A DNA stretch of 64,000 bases from Sciurus carolinensis (lineage: Eukaryota > Chordata > Mammalia > Rodentia > Sciuridae). A program made the translations under genes and the position numbers. Positions 22,466-34,205 of this stretch are shown piece after piece. Positions within the stretch are counted from its first letter, which is position 1; the number at the start of each line of letters is the position of its first letter. The notes below the pieces were generated by a model, which saw nothing but the letters and a program-made list of their open reading frames with translations, was not told where the DNA came from and did no database searches. The DNA lies in contig NC_062232.1 of the NCBI RefSeq assembly GCF_902686445.1, positions 91,250,932 through 91,314,931 of the forward strand, given 5' to 3'.

Positions 22466-22833
22466 TGTATTAGTCAGCCTTCCATGAGTATGACAAAATA
22501 CCCAAGATAATCAACTTAAATTGAGAAAGGTTTGCTCTTGGCTTCAGAGGTTTCAGTGCATGGTCCCATTGCTTTAGGTCTTTGGCAGCACTATATATCA
22601 TGGCAAGGGGACCATATGTCAGAGGAGACCTATTCACCTCATGGCAGCCAAGAAAAAGAGAAAGAAGGGACTGTAGTCCCAATATCCCCTAAAAGGACAC
22701 ACCCCCAATGACCTAACTGCCTTCCACTAGGTCCCACCTTCTAAAGGTTCCACCCCTTCCCAGTAATGGCATAGGTTGGTGACTAAGCCTTCAACATATG
22801 AGCTTTTTGGGGACATTTATCCAAACCATAACA
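22466..22833 (-). mobile_element. Rodent MaLR-like solo LTR, antisense
   Basis: Begins TGTATTAGTC and ends ATAACA. Same plan as the LTR at 21332: 'caacttaaattgagaaaggtttgctcttggcttcagaggtttcag' and 'ccttccactaggtcccaccttctaaaggttcca'. No clear 5-bp duplication seen. Confidence 0.68.
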
Positions 22834-22969
22834 GATTGTATAGCCAGCAAGTGACAGACGTCAGATTAGCATTCAGAGCTTCTGACTCAGACCAGTGCTC
22901 TTTCTACTTTCCCTGCCACCTGAGTGCCAAATGGGATAATTATACCAATTTAGGGAGTACAGTGTGATA

Positions 22970-23140
22970 ATTTGATTATATGTATATAGTGTGTGATGAT
23001 CAAATCAGGGTAGTTAACATTTCCATCTCACATTTAAAATTTTTTTTGATTAACACATAGTCATACATATTTCAGGTACACATTTCACTGCATGTATACA
23101 GCATGTAATGATATAGTTGGAGTATTTAACATTTCTGTGT
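22970..23140 (-). mobile_element. L1 3'-end fragment (tentative)
   Basis: 'gatgatcaaatcagggtagttaacatttccatctc' matches reversed L1M 3' UTR text and is partly repeated nearby ('gagtatttaacatttctgtgtcc'). Confidence 0.5.
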
Positions 23141-23489
23141 CCTTATCATTACTTTGCGTTTTAAGTCTTTATACTATCAAAATTATAAATATATGCAAAA
23201 GCACAGAAAATGTACTAAAATGCTTCCATCACTTGGTTTCATTAATTGTCAATTCATGGCCCATTGTTTGCTTAATCATTACAACTCACTCCACCTCAAA
23301 CCCAAATACCCATTCCTGAATTATTTTGAAGGATATCTCATGTCACTTTAATTTTAATGTTTTATTGTATATCTCTAAAATGTAACGATACACATATCAC
23401 AATACCAGGATCACACCTAAAAAAATTAATAATAATGCCTGACACACTGTAAATGCTCAGTAAATATTAACTAAGATTATTTATTAACA

Positions 23490-23620
23490 CTAAGAGTAGA
23501 GGAAGGGCATTGAGGTGAGGGGAGGAGGAATGGGAAAGGAGAGGATTTGTGGAATGAAATTGACCAAACTATGCTATGTACATGTATATCAATGAATTTC
23601 ACTTTTATGGATAACTATAA
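23490..23620 (+). mobile_element. L1-like 3' end fragment (tentative)
   Basis: 'gaatgaaattgaccaaactatgctatgtac' and 'ttatggataactataatgcacc' resemble the sciurid L1 3' end. Purine-rich tract upstream. Tail text recurs near 42500 and 23940. Confidence 0.4.
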
Positions 23621-23650
23621 TGCACCAATTTTTAAATTTTATTTATTTTA

Positions 23651-23855
23651 TTTTTTTGGTACTGGGGACTAAACCCAGTATCCCATAGGTGCATCACTGA
23701 GCCACATCCTCAGCCCTTTTTAAAATTTTGAGACAGGGTCTTACCAAGTTGCTTAAGGCATTGCAAAGTTGCTGAGGTTGGCTTTGAACTTGCAATTCTC
23801 CTGCCTCAGTTTCCCGAATTGCTGGGATTACAGGTATGTGCCACCTCTCTCAGCA
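23651..23855 (-). mobile_element. B1-ID dimeric SINE, antisense (internal duplication)
   Basis: GGTACTGGGGACTAAACCCAG start; B1 half with GGGTCTTACCAAGTTGCT repeated as GCATTGCAAAGTTGCT; ends GGATTACAGGTATGTGCC. Flanks share CACCAATTT. Confidence 0.86.
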
Positions 23856-24100
23856 CGGCTAATCCACCAATTTAAAATAAACGGATAGAAGGAAGACCAA
23901 TAGACTAGAGCAAGGAGATCAGGGAGAGGGTAATACTATGGACTGAAATAAAGCAATTATGTATAGCTGTAATGCACTTTAAAAAAAGAACTAAAAACAT
24001 TTGAATTACTATACAGGTGTAGTTAATTAAGTTACTAATGAATGATTTTTACTTAGAAGCAGGAGGCAGATTTGGAGCCCAGCAAAAGGATTTTTTTTTT

Positions 24101-24234
24101 TCATTTAAAAAATTTTAATTGTAGATGGACACAATACCTTTATTTATTTTTTTTTAATGTGGTGCTGAGGATTGAACCCAGTGCCTTACATGTGCTAGGC
24201 AAGTGCTCTACCACTGAGCTACAACCCCAACCCT
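24101..24234 (-). mobile_element. ID SINE, antisense
   Basis: Tail 'ttgtagatggacacaata' then reverse ID core ending CAACCCCAACCCT. Confidence 0.9.
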
Positions 24235-25507
24235 CCTTTTTAAAAATAACATTTTTGGCAAAAATTCTTCAAAGTGGCTCAAAAAGCTACAAGTGAGCAC
24301 TGGTATCAATTGGGAAGTGGAGGTAGAAATGATGAGGTCCCTGTAATTTCTCCTCACTGTGTATTGTTTTATTCCCCTCGAGGTTCCTGGTCATGCTGAT
24401 AGAAGAAAGTGAATGTTGGGAAAGGCTCTCCTCCTCCCCTGGAGGAGAGAAGAGTTGGTTAGGTTGGGGTTGAAGATGCTAGAAGCTACATAGGCCAGGA
24501 AAGGGCAATATAATGGAAGGACTGGGGGCCTCAGTCCTGGCTCAGGAGATGAAGCCCCAGGTTCCCTGCAATACAAGGAATAGCATAAGCAGCCCTGCAT
24601 CTGGCATTGAGTCTGGGGGAATGAAGCAGTCTCCCTGTGTTCTGTTGTCCTTAGAAATTCTCCTTGCTCTGAAATGGCCTGTTCCAGGCATCAGCTGAAA
24701 GCATTTTAATAAAAATGAAACCCAGAGGAGAAATGATAAGGTATCTGATTTTAACCCGAAGTGAGAGAACACCAGATGTTTCATTCTGTCTGAGGGTTCG
24801 AGGGAGGAAAAGCAATTAGCAGCTGCTACTGATTTAGCAACAGACACCTGCTAAATGAAAATCTGTAAAACCGGCCAGGCTTGGCACCAGAAGTGCATAC
24901 ACTGCTTCTCGGGCATTTCTGAGAATTGTAAATTATGTTGGCTTAAAATGGCAATGGCAGGGGAGGGGGTTTAAGAGTCTGAATGTGCTCATCTGAACCA
25001 GAAGTGTATTTTTCTAAGATGGCAGCAACTTAACATGCAGCCATTTGGTTCGTGGATAGAGCAGAAGGGAAGAGATTGAATCTTCTAAAAGCTACCTGGC
25101 TACTTTCTGCTTCTGACCGGGCTCACAGACTGCCTTTGGGGGTTATCCCACATATTCAGATAGGGCTGATTGAAGGGTGGAGGTATCCTGCCTCTTCACC
25201 CTGAGCAGATCACTAGACAGCACACCTCACCCCTCCACTGAAGGCAGTGAGTCTCAAAGCAGAAGGAAACCTCAAACCTAGGGCAATTACAGACTATTGG
25301 CTCCAGTCACGATCTGTACATCTGCTCCTGAGTCTATGCTTTGCTTTGGCTGAAGAGGCTTATACATGGCCTTTGCCTTTTAGGATTCTTTTCCAAGTGG
25401 ACATTAACTACTGCTCTTCACATCCATTTTCCTGAGACCCACAGTGAAACACAAATATTGGAAACATGGGAATCCACGAGGAGGGCTTTGGGAGATCTGC
25501 AATATGG
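24235..25507. other. Low-repeat intronic block
   Basis: No repeat family recognised. Contains the candidate regulatory block. Confidence 0.45.
24690..25085. promoter_or_regulatory. Candidate cis-regulatory block (motif cluster), unproven
   Basis: Repeat-free and with transcription-factor-like motifs: TGATAAG (24734-24740), CAATTA (24813-24818), GCAGCTGC E-box palindrome (24819-24826), CACCTG (24845-24850), YY1-type AAGATGGC (25016-25023). Motifs this short also occur by chance. Inference only. Confidence 0.25.
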
Positions 25508-25543
25508 AGAGAGAGAGAGAGAGAGAGTGTGTGTGTGTGTGTA
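25506..25543. repeat. (GA)n(GT)n microsatellite
   Basis: About ten GA dinucleotides then nine GT dinucleotides. Confidence 0.95.
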
Positions 25544-26360
25544 GGAGCAGGATGCCAGGTTCCACATGAGTGGATGTCTAAGATATGACTGATTAGAAAG
25601 AAGGTTGAATTGTAGGTCATCTATGTTATTGAAAGAATTTGGCACTGCTATTTGTGCCTCATACCACAATCACTGTATGCAACTGCCATTTTGTAGTCTC
25701 CAAGCTGGATAAAGGTTAGCTGTAACCTGGGCTAAAAGGATGGGCCCTCTTCCATTTCCAGGCTTAAGCAAGGGGATGGCAACTTTCCTGGTGGAGCAGG
25801 GGCCAAGAGGTGGCCAGAGCTCTCATGAGAAAATATCATCTGGAACATTAGCCCTACAAGGGCTGACTTCTTTTACATATCATCGTGTTTTTAAGGTTCA
25901 TCTGTGTTGTGTTATCTATTAGTATTTTATTACTTTTTATTTATTAATAGTATTCATTTGTGTGGGTATACCATATTATTTCTTTATTCATTCATCAGTT
26001 GATGGACATTTTGATTTTTTTTTCTACTTTTAGGCTATTATGAATAATATAATTTTTAACATTCATAAATAAGTTTTTGGGTAGACATGTTTTTTGATCC
26101 ATTTTGACACATAGTTTTTATGTCTAGGAATATATATATATAGTATGAGTTAGAGGTATGACCTCATTCTTATATGTGCACCCTATAATATTTAATTCAC
26201 CACCCTCGATTTATGTGCTCATGTTGTCTACAGTGTCATTTGGTATTATTTAGCTTTTCTTTTTAAAATATCAAAATATACTAATATTTTTATAATAAAG
26301 GTTTATTTAGATTTACATACATATTTATTACTTTATTTGTTCACTGCTATTAAGCAATTG

Positions 26361-26751
26361 GATATGCTTGGGATTGTCTCCCAAGGCTTCATGTTGAAAT
26401 CTAATCCTCATCATGAGGTATTAGGAAAGTAGAAATTTAATCTGTGGTGTTTAGAGGCGGGGCCTTTGAAGTGATTAGGGTTAGATAAGTCCATTAGAGT
26501 GTAGACCCATGATTGAGTCTTGATGGGTTTATAAGAAGAGAGATAAAATTCAGACACACACAAACACACACCCTGACTCTTTCCACATGATGCTCAGAGC
26601 TCCTTTTAGACTTGGCCAGCAAGAAGGCCATTGCCAAATGAGGCTCTTAGACCTTGCACCTCCAGAACCATGAGCAAAAATAAACCTCTTTTCTTTATAA
26701 AGCAGCCTGTCTAAGGCCTTTTATTATAATAATGAAAAACTAACTGATGCA
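26361..26751 (+). mobile_element. MaLR-type LTR, sense
   Basis: 'atgcttgggattgtctcccaaggcttcatgttgaaatctaatcc' start, 'gcggggcctttgaagtgattagg', 'ataaacctcttttctttataaa' polyadenylation-like zone, and an end 'ctaactgatgca'. The only LTR here in TMEM164 sense direction. Confidence 0.68.
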
Positions 26752-27184
26752 TTTAATGTTTTTTATTTTTGTTGCATTTCAGGCTTTTTTCCTGGCATTA
26801 CTTTTACCCTTGCTAGAAGTGTACCCTTCAGAATTCTCTTTAGTGATGGTTTGCTAATGGCAAACTCTTGGTGGTTCTTTGTCTAAAAATGCCTGTATTC
26901 CTGCTTCACTCTCCAGAGATATTTTCATTGGATTTAAAAAAATCTAGGTTCATAATTATATTTCTCCATGCACAGTGGAGATATATTTTTACTGTACTCT
27001 GTTTTCCATTGCTGCTTTGGAAAGCTAGTGATCAGTCTTAAATTTTATTCTTTTGAAAGTATCTCTTTTCTGTTTCAGGTCGTTTTTAAGATCTCTTTGT
27101 GTGTGGTGTTATACAATTTTACGATACATTTCAATATTGATTTATTTATTTTTGTTCTGTTTGAGAGTCTTTGAGGTTGTTTTT

Positions 27185-27252
27185 GTTGCTGCTGGGTATT
27201 TAACCCAACATGCTAAGCATGTGCTGTACCACTGAGCTACACCTCTAACCCC
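27185..27252 (-). mobile_element. ID SINE core, antisense, truncated
   Basis: 'tgctgggtatttaacccaacatgctaag' and 'gtaccactgagctacac' with diverged ends. Confidence 0.65.
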
Positions 27253-28199
27253 TCTTTGAGCTTCTTGAGTCTGTGTATTCATATTTCTAAACATTCTTGG
27301 CTGTTGTACTTTCAACTGTTGCCTCTATTCTGTTCTTCTGGGATGACAGATTTGTTAGTGCATCTTACTGTCTTCCCATCTCTTAATCTTTCTTTCATAT
27401 TTTTCACTTTTTTGTCTTCCATACTGTACTTTCAATAATTTCGTCAGCTCTGCAATCTAGTTATTATCTCTTTATTTGTGCCCAATCAGCAGTTGAATTT
27501 TTATTTCAATTTTATGTAATTTTTTTCAAACATTAAACATAGCCTATAAGTAATAATTGTATTATTTGAGGTCTTCAAAGTACTGTTTTTATGATTCTTG
27601 GCTTGTTTTCTTGTTTGTTTAGGTTTTGTTATAAATATTGTTTTTACTATAAGTTGCTTATTTTCCTTTTTTTTTAATAATTTGAGTCTTGAATTCTTCT
27701 AGAAAGTATTTATACATCTTTGTTCTTGCTAGGTATTTGAGGGCTGCCAGCTCTCAATGCAAGGTTGTTGAATTACCCAAGAGGTGCAGATTCAGATTGC
27801 AAATTCGTATGAACGCTGCCTTGTGGTTCTATGTTTTTAGCAGAGATATTGAGGTCCCTCTCCACTACCCTAACTCAATGTGAAGATTCAAGAATGCATT
27901 TTCCTTTACTCTCTAGGTGCAGAGGCAATTTGTATTTCTAGTACACCTTTACACTGAGGAGTAGCTTTATTGGGTCCCATTTTTGTAAAGGTCATCTTCT
28001 ATTAGACTCTTTGGAAATCTTGGGTTTTGACTGCCTTTTTCTAGACTATCAAAAATCCAAGCTTAAGTTCAGTTGCCTTAGCAAATCATTTGGTGCATAC
28101 TGGTTGATGTAGCACCTAACTTATTTCTCTGGGTTCCCATTTCACATAGTCTCTGGTCAGCAAATTTCTTGCATAGTTGATAATTCATAGGCTTTGTTA

Positions 28200-28311
28200 T
28201 TTTTTTTTTTGTATGTTTGTTTCTTTGATTTGTCGGTGGTACTAGTGATCGAGCCCAGGGCTTCCTGCATGCTAGGCAAGTGCTCTATCACATGGCTACA
28301 CCCCCTAGCTC
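28200..28311 (-). mobile_element. ID SINE, antisense, with target-site duplication
   Basis: T-run then GGTACTAGTGATCGAGCCCAGGG... Direct repeat TTGATAATTCATAG / TTGATAGTTCATAG (28178 and 28312). Confidence 0.86.
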
Positions 28312-28689
28312 TTGATAGTTCATAGATTTTTTAAAAACAATTAAATATATTTTATTCAGGACTTTTCCAGTGGGTGATATCTTTAACAACTAGCATTTGA
28401 TTTATCAATAATGAATGCTTGGCTCTTGTTTTCCAACCCATTTATAGCTGTGTCCTTACTCTCAGGAGTAGCCAGGAGGACATTCTAATTCTATCCATCG
28501 GTTGTCATTGCTCTCCTGAAATAGCTCTCAATAAGTTGTATGCATCTAGTATTGTATGAAGTTCTGTGACATACCAGAAAACCCATTTAACCTGTCATGT
28601 GGCTAAAAAAACATTAATAATAGTGACCTTGAGTCTTTGGAACTCTGAATTAAACCATATGTTGATTTCTGAGCCCTTCAAAATCTTAG

Positions 28690-28820
28690 AGGTCAGCATT
28701 TGAAGTGAGTTTTATTTGAGACTGCAAGGTGCATGAAGGCAGGGACCACTTGAAACTGGTTGTTTGTAGTTGGCACGTGCTAGGTGCTCAGTTAATACTT
28801 GTTGAATGAATTGGTTGGTA
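28690..28820 (+). mobile_element. L2 LINE 3' end
   Basis: 'tgaaggcagggaccact', 'ggcacgtgctaggtgctcagttaatacttgttgaatgaatt' is the L2 3' terminus. Confidence 0.7.
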
Positions 28821-29039
28821 TCTAGGGGTTCATGGAGATAGATTCAAGTGCTGATTTGTTCCCTTGGCAATATAATTAGAATATTCCATATTAGCACACA
28901 CTTGATAGGGGTGAAAGAGAAAGAATATCTTAATAGCAGGAGGTCAAACTAATCATGTATTTGAATCATTTGTAAATCAGGTTTTAAAGTCAAGTGTTCC
29001 CTCTATACCATAAAGGGCCTCTGTGTACATTGACGTAGT

Positions 29040-29260
29040 GTAGGTCAGTGGTTAAGAATATTGACTTGAGCCAGATTGCCTGGTTTATATCCTGTCTCTG
29101 TAAGAAACCTTGGCCAGTTACTTAACCTCTCTGTCTCTCAGTTTCCTCAGGAGTAAAAGGGGGATTGTAGAATCTATCTTATGAAGTTCTTTTAAGAATG
29201 AGTTAGTAAATAGCAACTACTTAGACCAATGCTTGGCAGAGGAGTGATATGTACCATCAC
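29040..29260 (+). mobile_element. MIR SINE
   Basis: 'tcagtggttaagaatattgacttgagccagattgcc', 'accttggccagttacttaacctctctgtctctcagtttcctcaggagtaaaa' is a clear MIR. Confidence 0.82.
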
Positions 29261-29394
29261 TTATTATTATGGTTACTGTTATTGTTATCTTTTTGTTGTT
29301 TTGAACATTAATTATGTTAATATCCTCAATATATTTTCCTGGGGAGCTTTTTTCCATTTCTTTGTGAGAATATTCTCTATCACTTAGAGATTTG

Positions 29395-29482
29395 GAAACT
29401 ACTGTACTATAGTACTTCTCCAAGTATGGATTGACACTCCTATACCCGAATATCCTTAGGGAGCTTTACTAAAATACAGATT
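29395..29482 (+). mobile_element. hAT MITE fragment, left part (tentative)
   Basis: 'ctccaagtatggattgacactc...ttagggagctttactaaaatacagatt', resuming after the SINE with 'tttgggtcccctcctaattgg'. MER5-like. Confidence 0.4.
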
Positions 29483-29686
29483 GCTACCTGGATGCAGTGG
29501 TACATGCATGTAATCCCAGTGACCCAGGAGGCTGAGGCAGGAGGATCACAAGTTCAAAGCCAGCCTCAGCAACTTAGGGAGGCCCTAATCAACTTAGCAA
29601 GACCATGTCTCAAAGTAAAACATAAAAAGGGCTGGGGATGTGACTCAATGGTAAGCACCCCTGGATTCAATCACCATTACTTTTAA
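29483..29686 (+). mobile_element. B1-ID dimeric SINE with 12-bp target-site duplication
   Basis: B1 half (gatgcagtggtacatgcatgtaatccc...ggctgaggcaggagg) then ID half (gggctggggatgtgactcaatgg). B1 half carries CAACTTAGGGAGGCCCTAATCAACTTAG-like duplicated unit. Exact AAAATACAGATT repeats at 29471-29482 and 29687-29698. Confidence 0.93.
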
Positions 29687-29764
29687 AAAATACAGATTTT
29701 TGGGTCCCCTCCTAATTGGTCCAAAGAAGATTCTCTTAAAAATCTCTAATACAAACAAAAATTC

Positions 29765-30960
29765 TGCAAATTCTGTATGTTTTGCTTTAGCCAAGAACTA
29801 CCACAGGGCTAAACTTGCCATATTTTAGTGCTGATGGAGAATCTGGGATCAGGGTTTGAGCATGGGAAGAGATAGAGAATGGGAGAGTTAAAACAACAGA
29901 AGATAAGAAACGAATCCAAGTAGAAGGAGAAGTGAATAACGATGACTTGTGCCAGGATGTACAGGTCAAGTACCATTCATCTCTGGTGGCCTCAAGGGGG
30001 ATATGTGAAATTCGCCTTCCTTGATTTAGAGATTCATGAACCTGGCTTCACCTCCTAACAGAGGCTAACAGGAGACTAGTGGTGGTGGGGGAGGGGTTGT
30101 TGGAGGCAAGCCTCAGGAATGACCGCCTGGCCCACTGGCTGCCTTTAAGCAGAGCTCCCCTGGGGAGTAGATTAACCAGACTCCCTGCTTGGCTGGCTGT
30201 GGGGTAGGTTGAGTGCCCTTGAGCTGTTTTGACTGGGCTGAGAGCCAACTCTCAGAGGCTTTTTTCCTTGCCTTCACTGTAGTACTAGTGTGAGGCTGGC
30301 CTTTATATCAGGTCATCTGATGCTCAAGTCCTTTGAAGGCATTAAAATATGGAAGGAGGCTACCACAGACTTCCTGGGCTGAAGAGGAATTGGGAGTTGA
30401 GTGCCTTTCCTCTCCTACTTCCCTGCTCTACATGGCTTAGATGTCAGGATGAAATCCATAACCCAGGGCAGGGGACAATGCTGCCTTGGTCCTGTTAGTG
30501 ATGGGAAAGACCGTCCTTGAGCCCTCTATCCCACTGCCTAAGCCGGAATACCAGCCCAGCCCAGGTCAGTCTGTGAACACTTTGGGCTCCACACACAAGC
30601 TGATTATCTTTTGACTTGCAGCTGCCCTTGTTCCTCTGTAGGCCTTTTGAACCATCTTTCATTAGCATTTCCTCTGAGCTCTGTGGAGAGAGCCATACAA
30701 ATATTGACTTTCCCTCCTCGAATAAAATGTCAGTGAGTTCAGGGCTGGACTTCTAAGTCCTGAAGTACTTTCTTGTGTACACAAAGATTCTCTCCTTCTT
30801 CTGCTCAGATTTGATCTTTGGCTTAGTCTGAAGATGTGGCAAGTCTGGATTTAATGAATTCAGAGCCCCCTGTGTCCACTTTGATGGGTAGGTAGCTAGG
30901 TAGGGTAAGGCCTTCAGGTTTCATGGTAGACCCTAATTCTTTTCCAGCAGGGGATCAGGC
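29765..30960. other. Low-repeat intronic block
   Basis: No repeat or gene recognised. A B1-like or MIR-like start appears only after 30990. Confidence 0.45.
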
Positions 30961-30984
30961 TAATGTTTGGAACAAACAACAGCA

Positions 30985-31075
30985 TTTAAAGTCATGGGTT
31001 TCTGGAGTCAGATTCCTTAGGTTCAAATCCTGATGGAGTTTGATCCCCAGCACTGACAAAAAAAAAAAAAAAATA
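30985..31075 (+). mobile_element. MIR 5' piece joined to an ID 3' end with poly-A (tentative)
   Basis: 'tcatgggtttctggagtcagattccttaggttcaaatcctg' (MIR-like) followed by 'tttgatccccagcactgac' and an A16 run. Confidence 0.45.
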
Positions 31076-31089
31076 GATACAATTTAAAA

Positions 31090-31690
31090 AGAACAAAGGT
31101 AGGTATACATAATTGGGATAATCATTTTAGAATCCTTGATTTATAACTTATTCCACCATTGTCTGTGCATGGTCTTATTTAAGTTTATGTATGCATTTAT
31201 TTATTTATGAATAATATAACAAATGGCTGAACACAATCTAAGAACTAGCCACATTGATAATAAAGTATCTGCCTAATTGCTGCTCCTCAGTCCTGTTCCC
31301 TTCTTCCCTACCCATCCCAAGAGAATTGCTAGTCTGAATTTTGGCTATTATTACTTTGATTTTTCAAAAAACAGTTTTGTTTCATATGCACAGATATATA
31401 CATATGGAAACATAGAGTCCTAAATAGGATATTATTTAGTTTTAATTGTTGATCCTTATAAAAAGGGTTTTATTTCTATGTCACCTTCTGAGACTTTCTT
31501 GTTTTATGCAACATTATATTAGTATGATTAATTCCTAAAATCGAATGCATAGATTTCTAGTTGCATTTTCACTGTTGCATAATATTCTATCTTGTAAATA
31601 GGCCACAATGATTTTCTCCATTCTCAAAATGGGCTGTTTCCAGTATTTTGCTCTAACAAAACAGATAGACAAACAAAAACTTCTCTGTGC
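31090..31690 (-). mobile_element. Ancient L1 fragment, antisense
   Basis: 'tgcattttcactgttgcataatattctatcttg' and 'tttttggctattattact' follow reversed L1 3' region. Confidence 0.55.
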
Positions 31691-31734
31691 CTCAAATTCT
31701 TCATCTTAAAATTGAAAGTAACAAAAAGGAGCTG

Positions 31735-31949
31735 CCTGCCAGGTGTGGTGGCATACACCTGTGATTCTAGAGACTTGGGAGTCTGAGGCAGGAGGATCGC
31801 AAGTTTGAAGCCAGCCTCAGCAACTTAGCAAGACCTGATCTCAAAATAGAAAATAAAAGGGCTGAGAATGTAGTTCAGTGGTAAAACACCCCTGGGTTCA
31901 AACCCTAGAATCAAAATAAATAAATAATAAAAAATAAAAAAATAAAAAA
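31735..31949 (+). mobile_element. B1-ID dimeric SINE
   Basis: 'gccaggtgtggtggcatacacctgtgattc' B1 half without the internal duplication, then 'gggctgagaatgtagttcagtgg' ID half and an AAATAA-rich tail. Confidence 0.92.
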
Positions 31950-32008
31950 GAGCTACTAGTTGTAAAGCATTTAGAGCAGGACTTTGCTCGCCATATACAA
32001 TAGGCCAG

Positions 32009-32390
32009 TGTATTAGTTGACTAGGGCTACTGTAATGAACACCTTGTTACACAGACTGTGTGGCTTAATCTAGAGAAATTTAATTCTCTCATGATTTTGT
32101 AGGAAGAAGTCTAAGATCAAGATGTTAGAAGAGTGAGTTTCTTCTCAGTCTCTCTCTTTCTTGTCAAAATGCTTCTTTTAATATCTTCATATGTCCTTTC
32201 ATGTGTCTCGCTGTATCCTAAACTTTTCTTCTTGTAAGGTCACTGCACATTGAGTTAGGGCCTACCAATACAACTTCATTTTACCTTTACCTCTTTTAAG
32301 GCCCTCTCTCCAAATATAGTCACATTCTGACGTAGTGGGGATTAGCACCAAGATTGAATTTGGGGGGAGACAATTAGAGTCTGTAAGTAC
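32009..32390 (-). mobile_element. MLT1/MST-like MaLR LTR, antisense
   Basis: 'tgtattagttgactagggctactgtaatgaacacc...gtggcttaatc...ccctctctccaaatatagtcacattctgacg...gaatttggggggagacaattagagtctgtaa'. LTR only. Confidence 0.68.
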
Positions 32391-32712
32391 TAGTCATTAT
32401 AACCATTATTAGGTTAATCACCCTTCTTTATCATTAAAACCCAGGGAAAATGCAGCAGAGTTAGTTAAAATATATCCCCTAGGAACAATCACATATTAAC
32501 TGCTATTCCTATTATTATTCCTATTATTATTAAAACACCAGACATTCTTTCCCTGCTTTTCCAGAGTTGACTGTTTGATATTAGCAACAATACCAAAGAA
32601 TAGCAATTGGTGGTTTTCCCAGGACAGGCAGCAACTTCTAAGTCAGTTAAAGGTGGGAGGGGAGGAGCTTGGAGGTTTCATTTTCATCTTAGTTCAAAAC
32701 AATAAAAAGCTA

Positions 32713-32789
32713 AGGGCTAGAGATATAGCTCAGTGGTACAGTGCTTGCCTAGTGTGTATGAGACCCTAGGTTCAATCCCTAGCATCTCA
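32713..32789 (+). mobile_element. ID SINE
   Basis: GGGCTAGAGATATAGCTCAGTGG core and 'aggttcaatccctagcatc' box B. Confidence 0.88.
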
Positions 32790-33835
32790 AAGGAAGAGAA
32801 GGGAAGAGAAAAGAAACAGCCTTTCAGAAAAGAACATCTGTGGCCAATAGACCTGAAATTTCCATTGCATACAAGTTCTGTGAGCTTGTCTGAACAAGGC
32901 AGGCAGGTCTGGGCCACTATAGATTTTACACCAGGAAGTATGCTTGCTCAAATAGCTGTGCCACAAGAGCAAATGACATCTTTCACGAACTCAAAACATT
33001 TTGTTTGATGTTAGGGGTCATCAGACAATCACAACTCTGGTCCTCACTCTCCCAAGGACACTGTGCACAGGGAGGAAGGCCATAGAAGGCCTGATAGGAT
33101 TTTCTCCAAATGGAAAGACAAGTGGTCCCATCCCCAGTCCCTCACCTCTCCTTATAACATCCCAGGATGGAATAAGGTACAATACTATGTGCCTTATAAG
33201 GGAGGGCTGTATGTGTTTATCCTGACTGGACAGGTGCAAATATATCAGGGCAGATAACAGTGAGAATATGGGATTTGGGTTTCTATGAACCCCTTTCACA
33301 TGTTATTTTCTTAACATGTTCAGATACTCTAAGAGGGGGTTCTGAAAAACAGGAAGAAATTAGCACTACTTTTCACTAACAGCTTAATGTATCCCCTTAT
33401 ATAAAGATTTCTATAATACAGAGATAAAAAGAATATAACATGAAATTTACTTCTTCCACTGTCTGGACAAGTAATTGCTGTTAGCAGTATGATATATTCC
33501 TCTTTGGATTTTTTTTAATCTTTTAAAATATTTTAGCATGATTAATGAATGCATAGATTCATTTGTTACAAAAATCCAGCTATAAAAGTATATGAATTTC
33601 AAAGTTAATGTATCCCCTTTCACAACCTCTTGCTGATTCTCTTTCCCCTCCCCAGTTTTGGTAAATTGCACCCCAGTTCTTTTCCTGTGCATTTACATAC
33701 ATCTAAAAGTATACAGAGTTCTCCTTTTTCTTTTACAAAAAGAATTGTGCTTTATGCAGTATAGAGTTATTCTCTTTTAACTAGAAATGGTAGTACCTCC
33801 TTTTAAAATATAGGGTTGGGTAGTTCATTTTTTCT

Positions 33836-34009
33836 TTAATTATTGTTTTTTATTTTTACAGACTGCATTTTGATTCATTGTACACAAATGGGGTACATCT
33901 TTTCGTTTCTAAGGTTGTGCATGATGTAGATTCATACCATTCGTGTAATCATACATGTATATAGGGTAATGATGTCTGTCTCAGTCCACCATTTTTCATA
34001 CCCGCCCCC
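33836..34009 (-). mobile_element. 5'-truncated L1, 174 bp, antisense, with 14-bp target-site duplication
   Basis: L1 3' UTR text (GTAATCATACATGTATATAGGG). Exact AGTTCATTTTTTCT at 33822-33835 and 34010-34023. Confidence 0.9.
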
Positions 34010-34031
34010 AGTTCATTTTTTCTAGAGTATT

Positions 34032-34205
34032 CTTTTATTTTTTTGGTACAAGGCCACTTAACCACTAAGCCATATCCCTAGCACTTTTTATTTTGTAATT
34101 TGAGACAGGGTCTCACTAAGTAGCTCAGGCTGGCTTTGAACTTTTGATCCTCCTGCCTCAGTCTCCCTAGATGCTGAGATTACAGGTGTGTACCACCTCA
34201 CCCAA
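34032..34205 (-). mobile_element. B1-ID dimeric SINE, antisense, with target-site duplication
   Basis: ID half then B1 half (gagacagggtctcactaag...gattacaggtgtgtaccacc). CTAGAGTATT at 34022-34031 and 34206-34215. Confidence 0.92.

Larger units (their letters stand above)
25870..28000 (-). mobile_element. Ancient L1/HAL1 tract, antisense, interrupted
   Basis: Reversed L1 text: 'ccattcatcagttgatggac', 'aggctattatgaataat', then after the LTR at 26361 'gatggtttgctaatggcaaactcttggtgg...cctgtattcctgctt'. Limits approximate; the right part could be HAL1. Confidence 0.62.

Noticed and set aside
25506..25543. CRISPR-like or regulatory repeat
   Set aside because: Plain dinucleotide microsatellite.
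33001..33299. Overlapping 64-92-codon frames on both strands near 33000-33300
   Set aside because: Unique intronic sequence with no domain, no splice sites of note and no conservation evidence visible.
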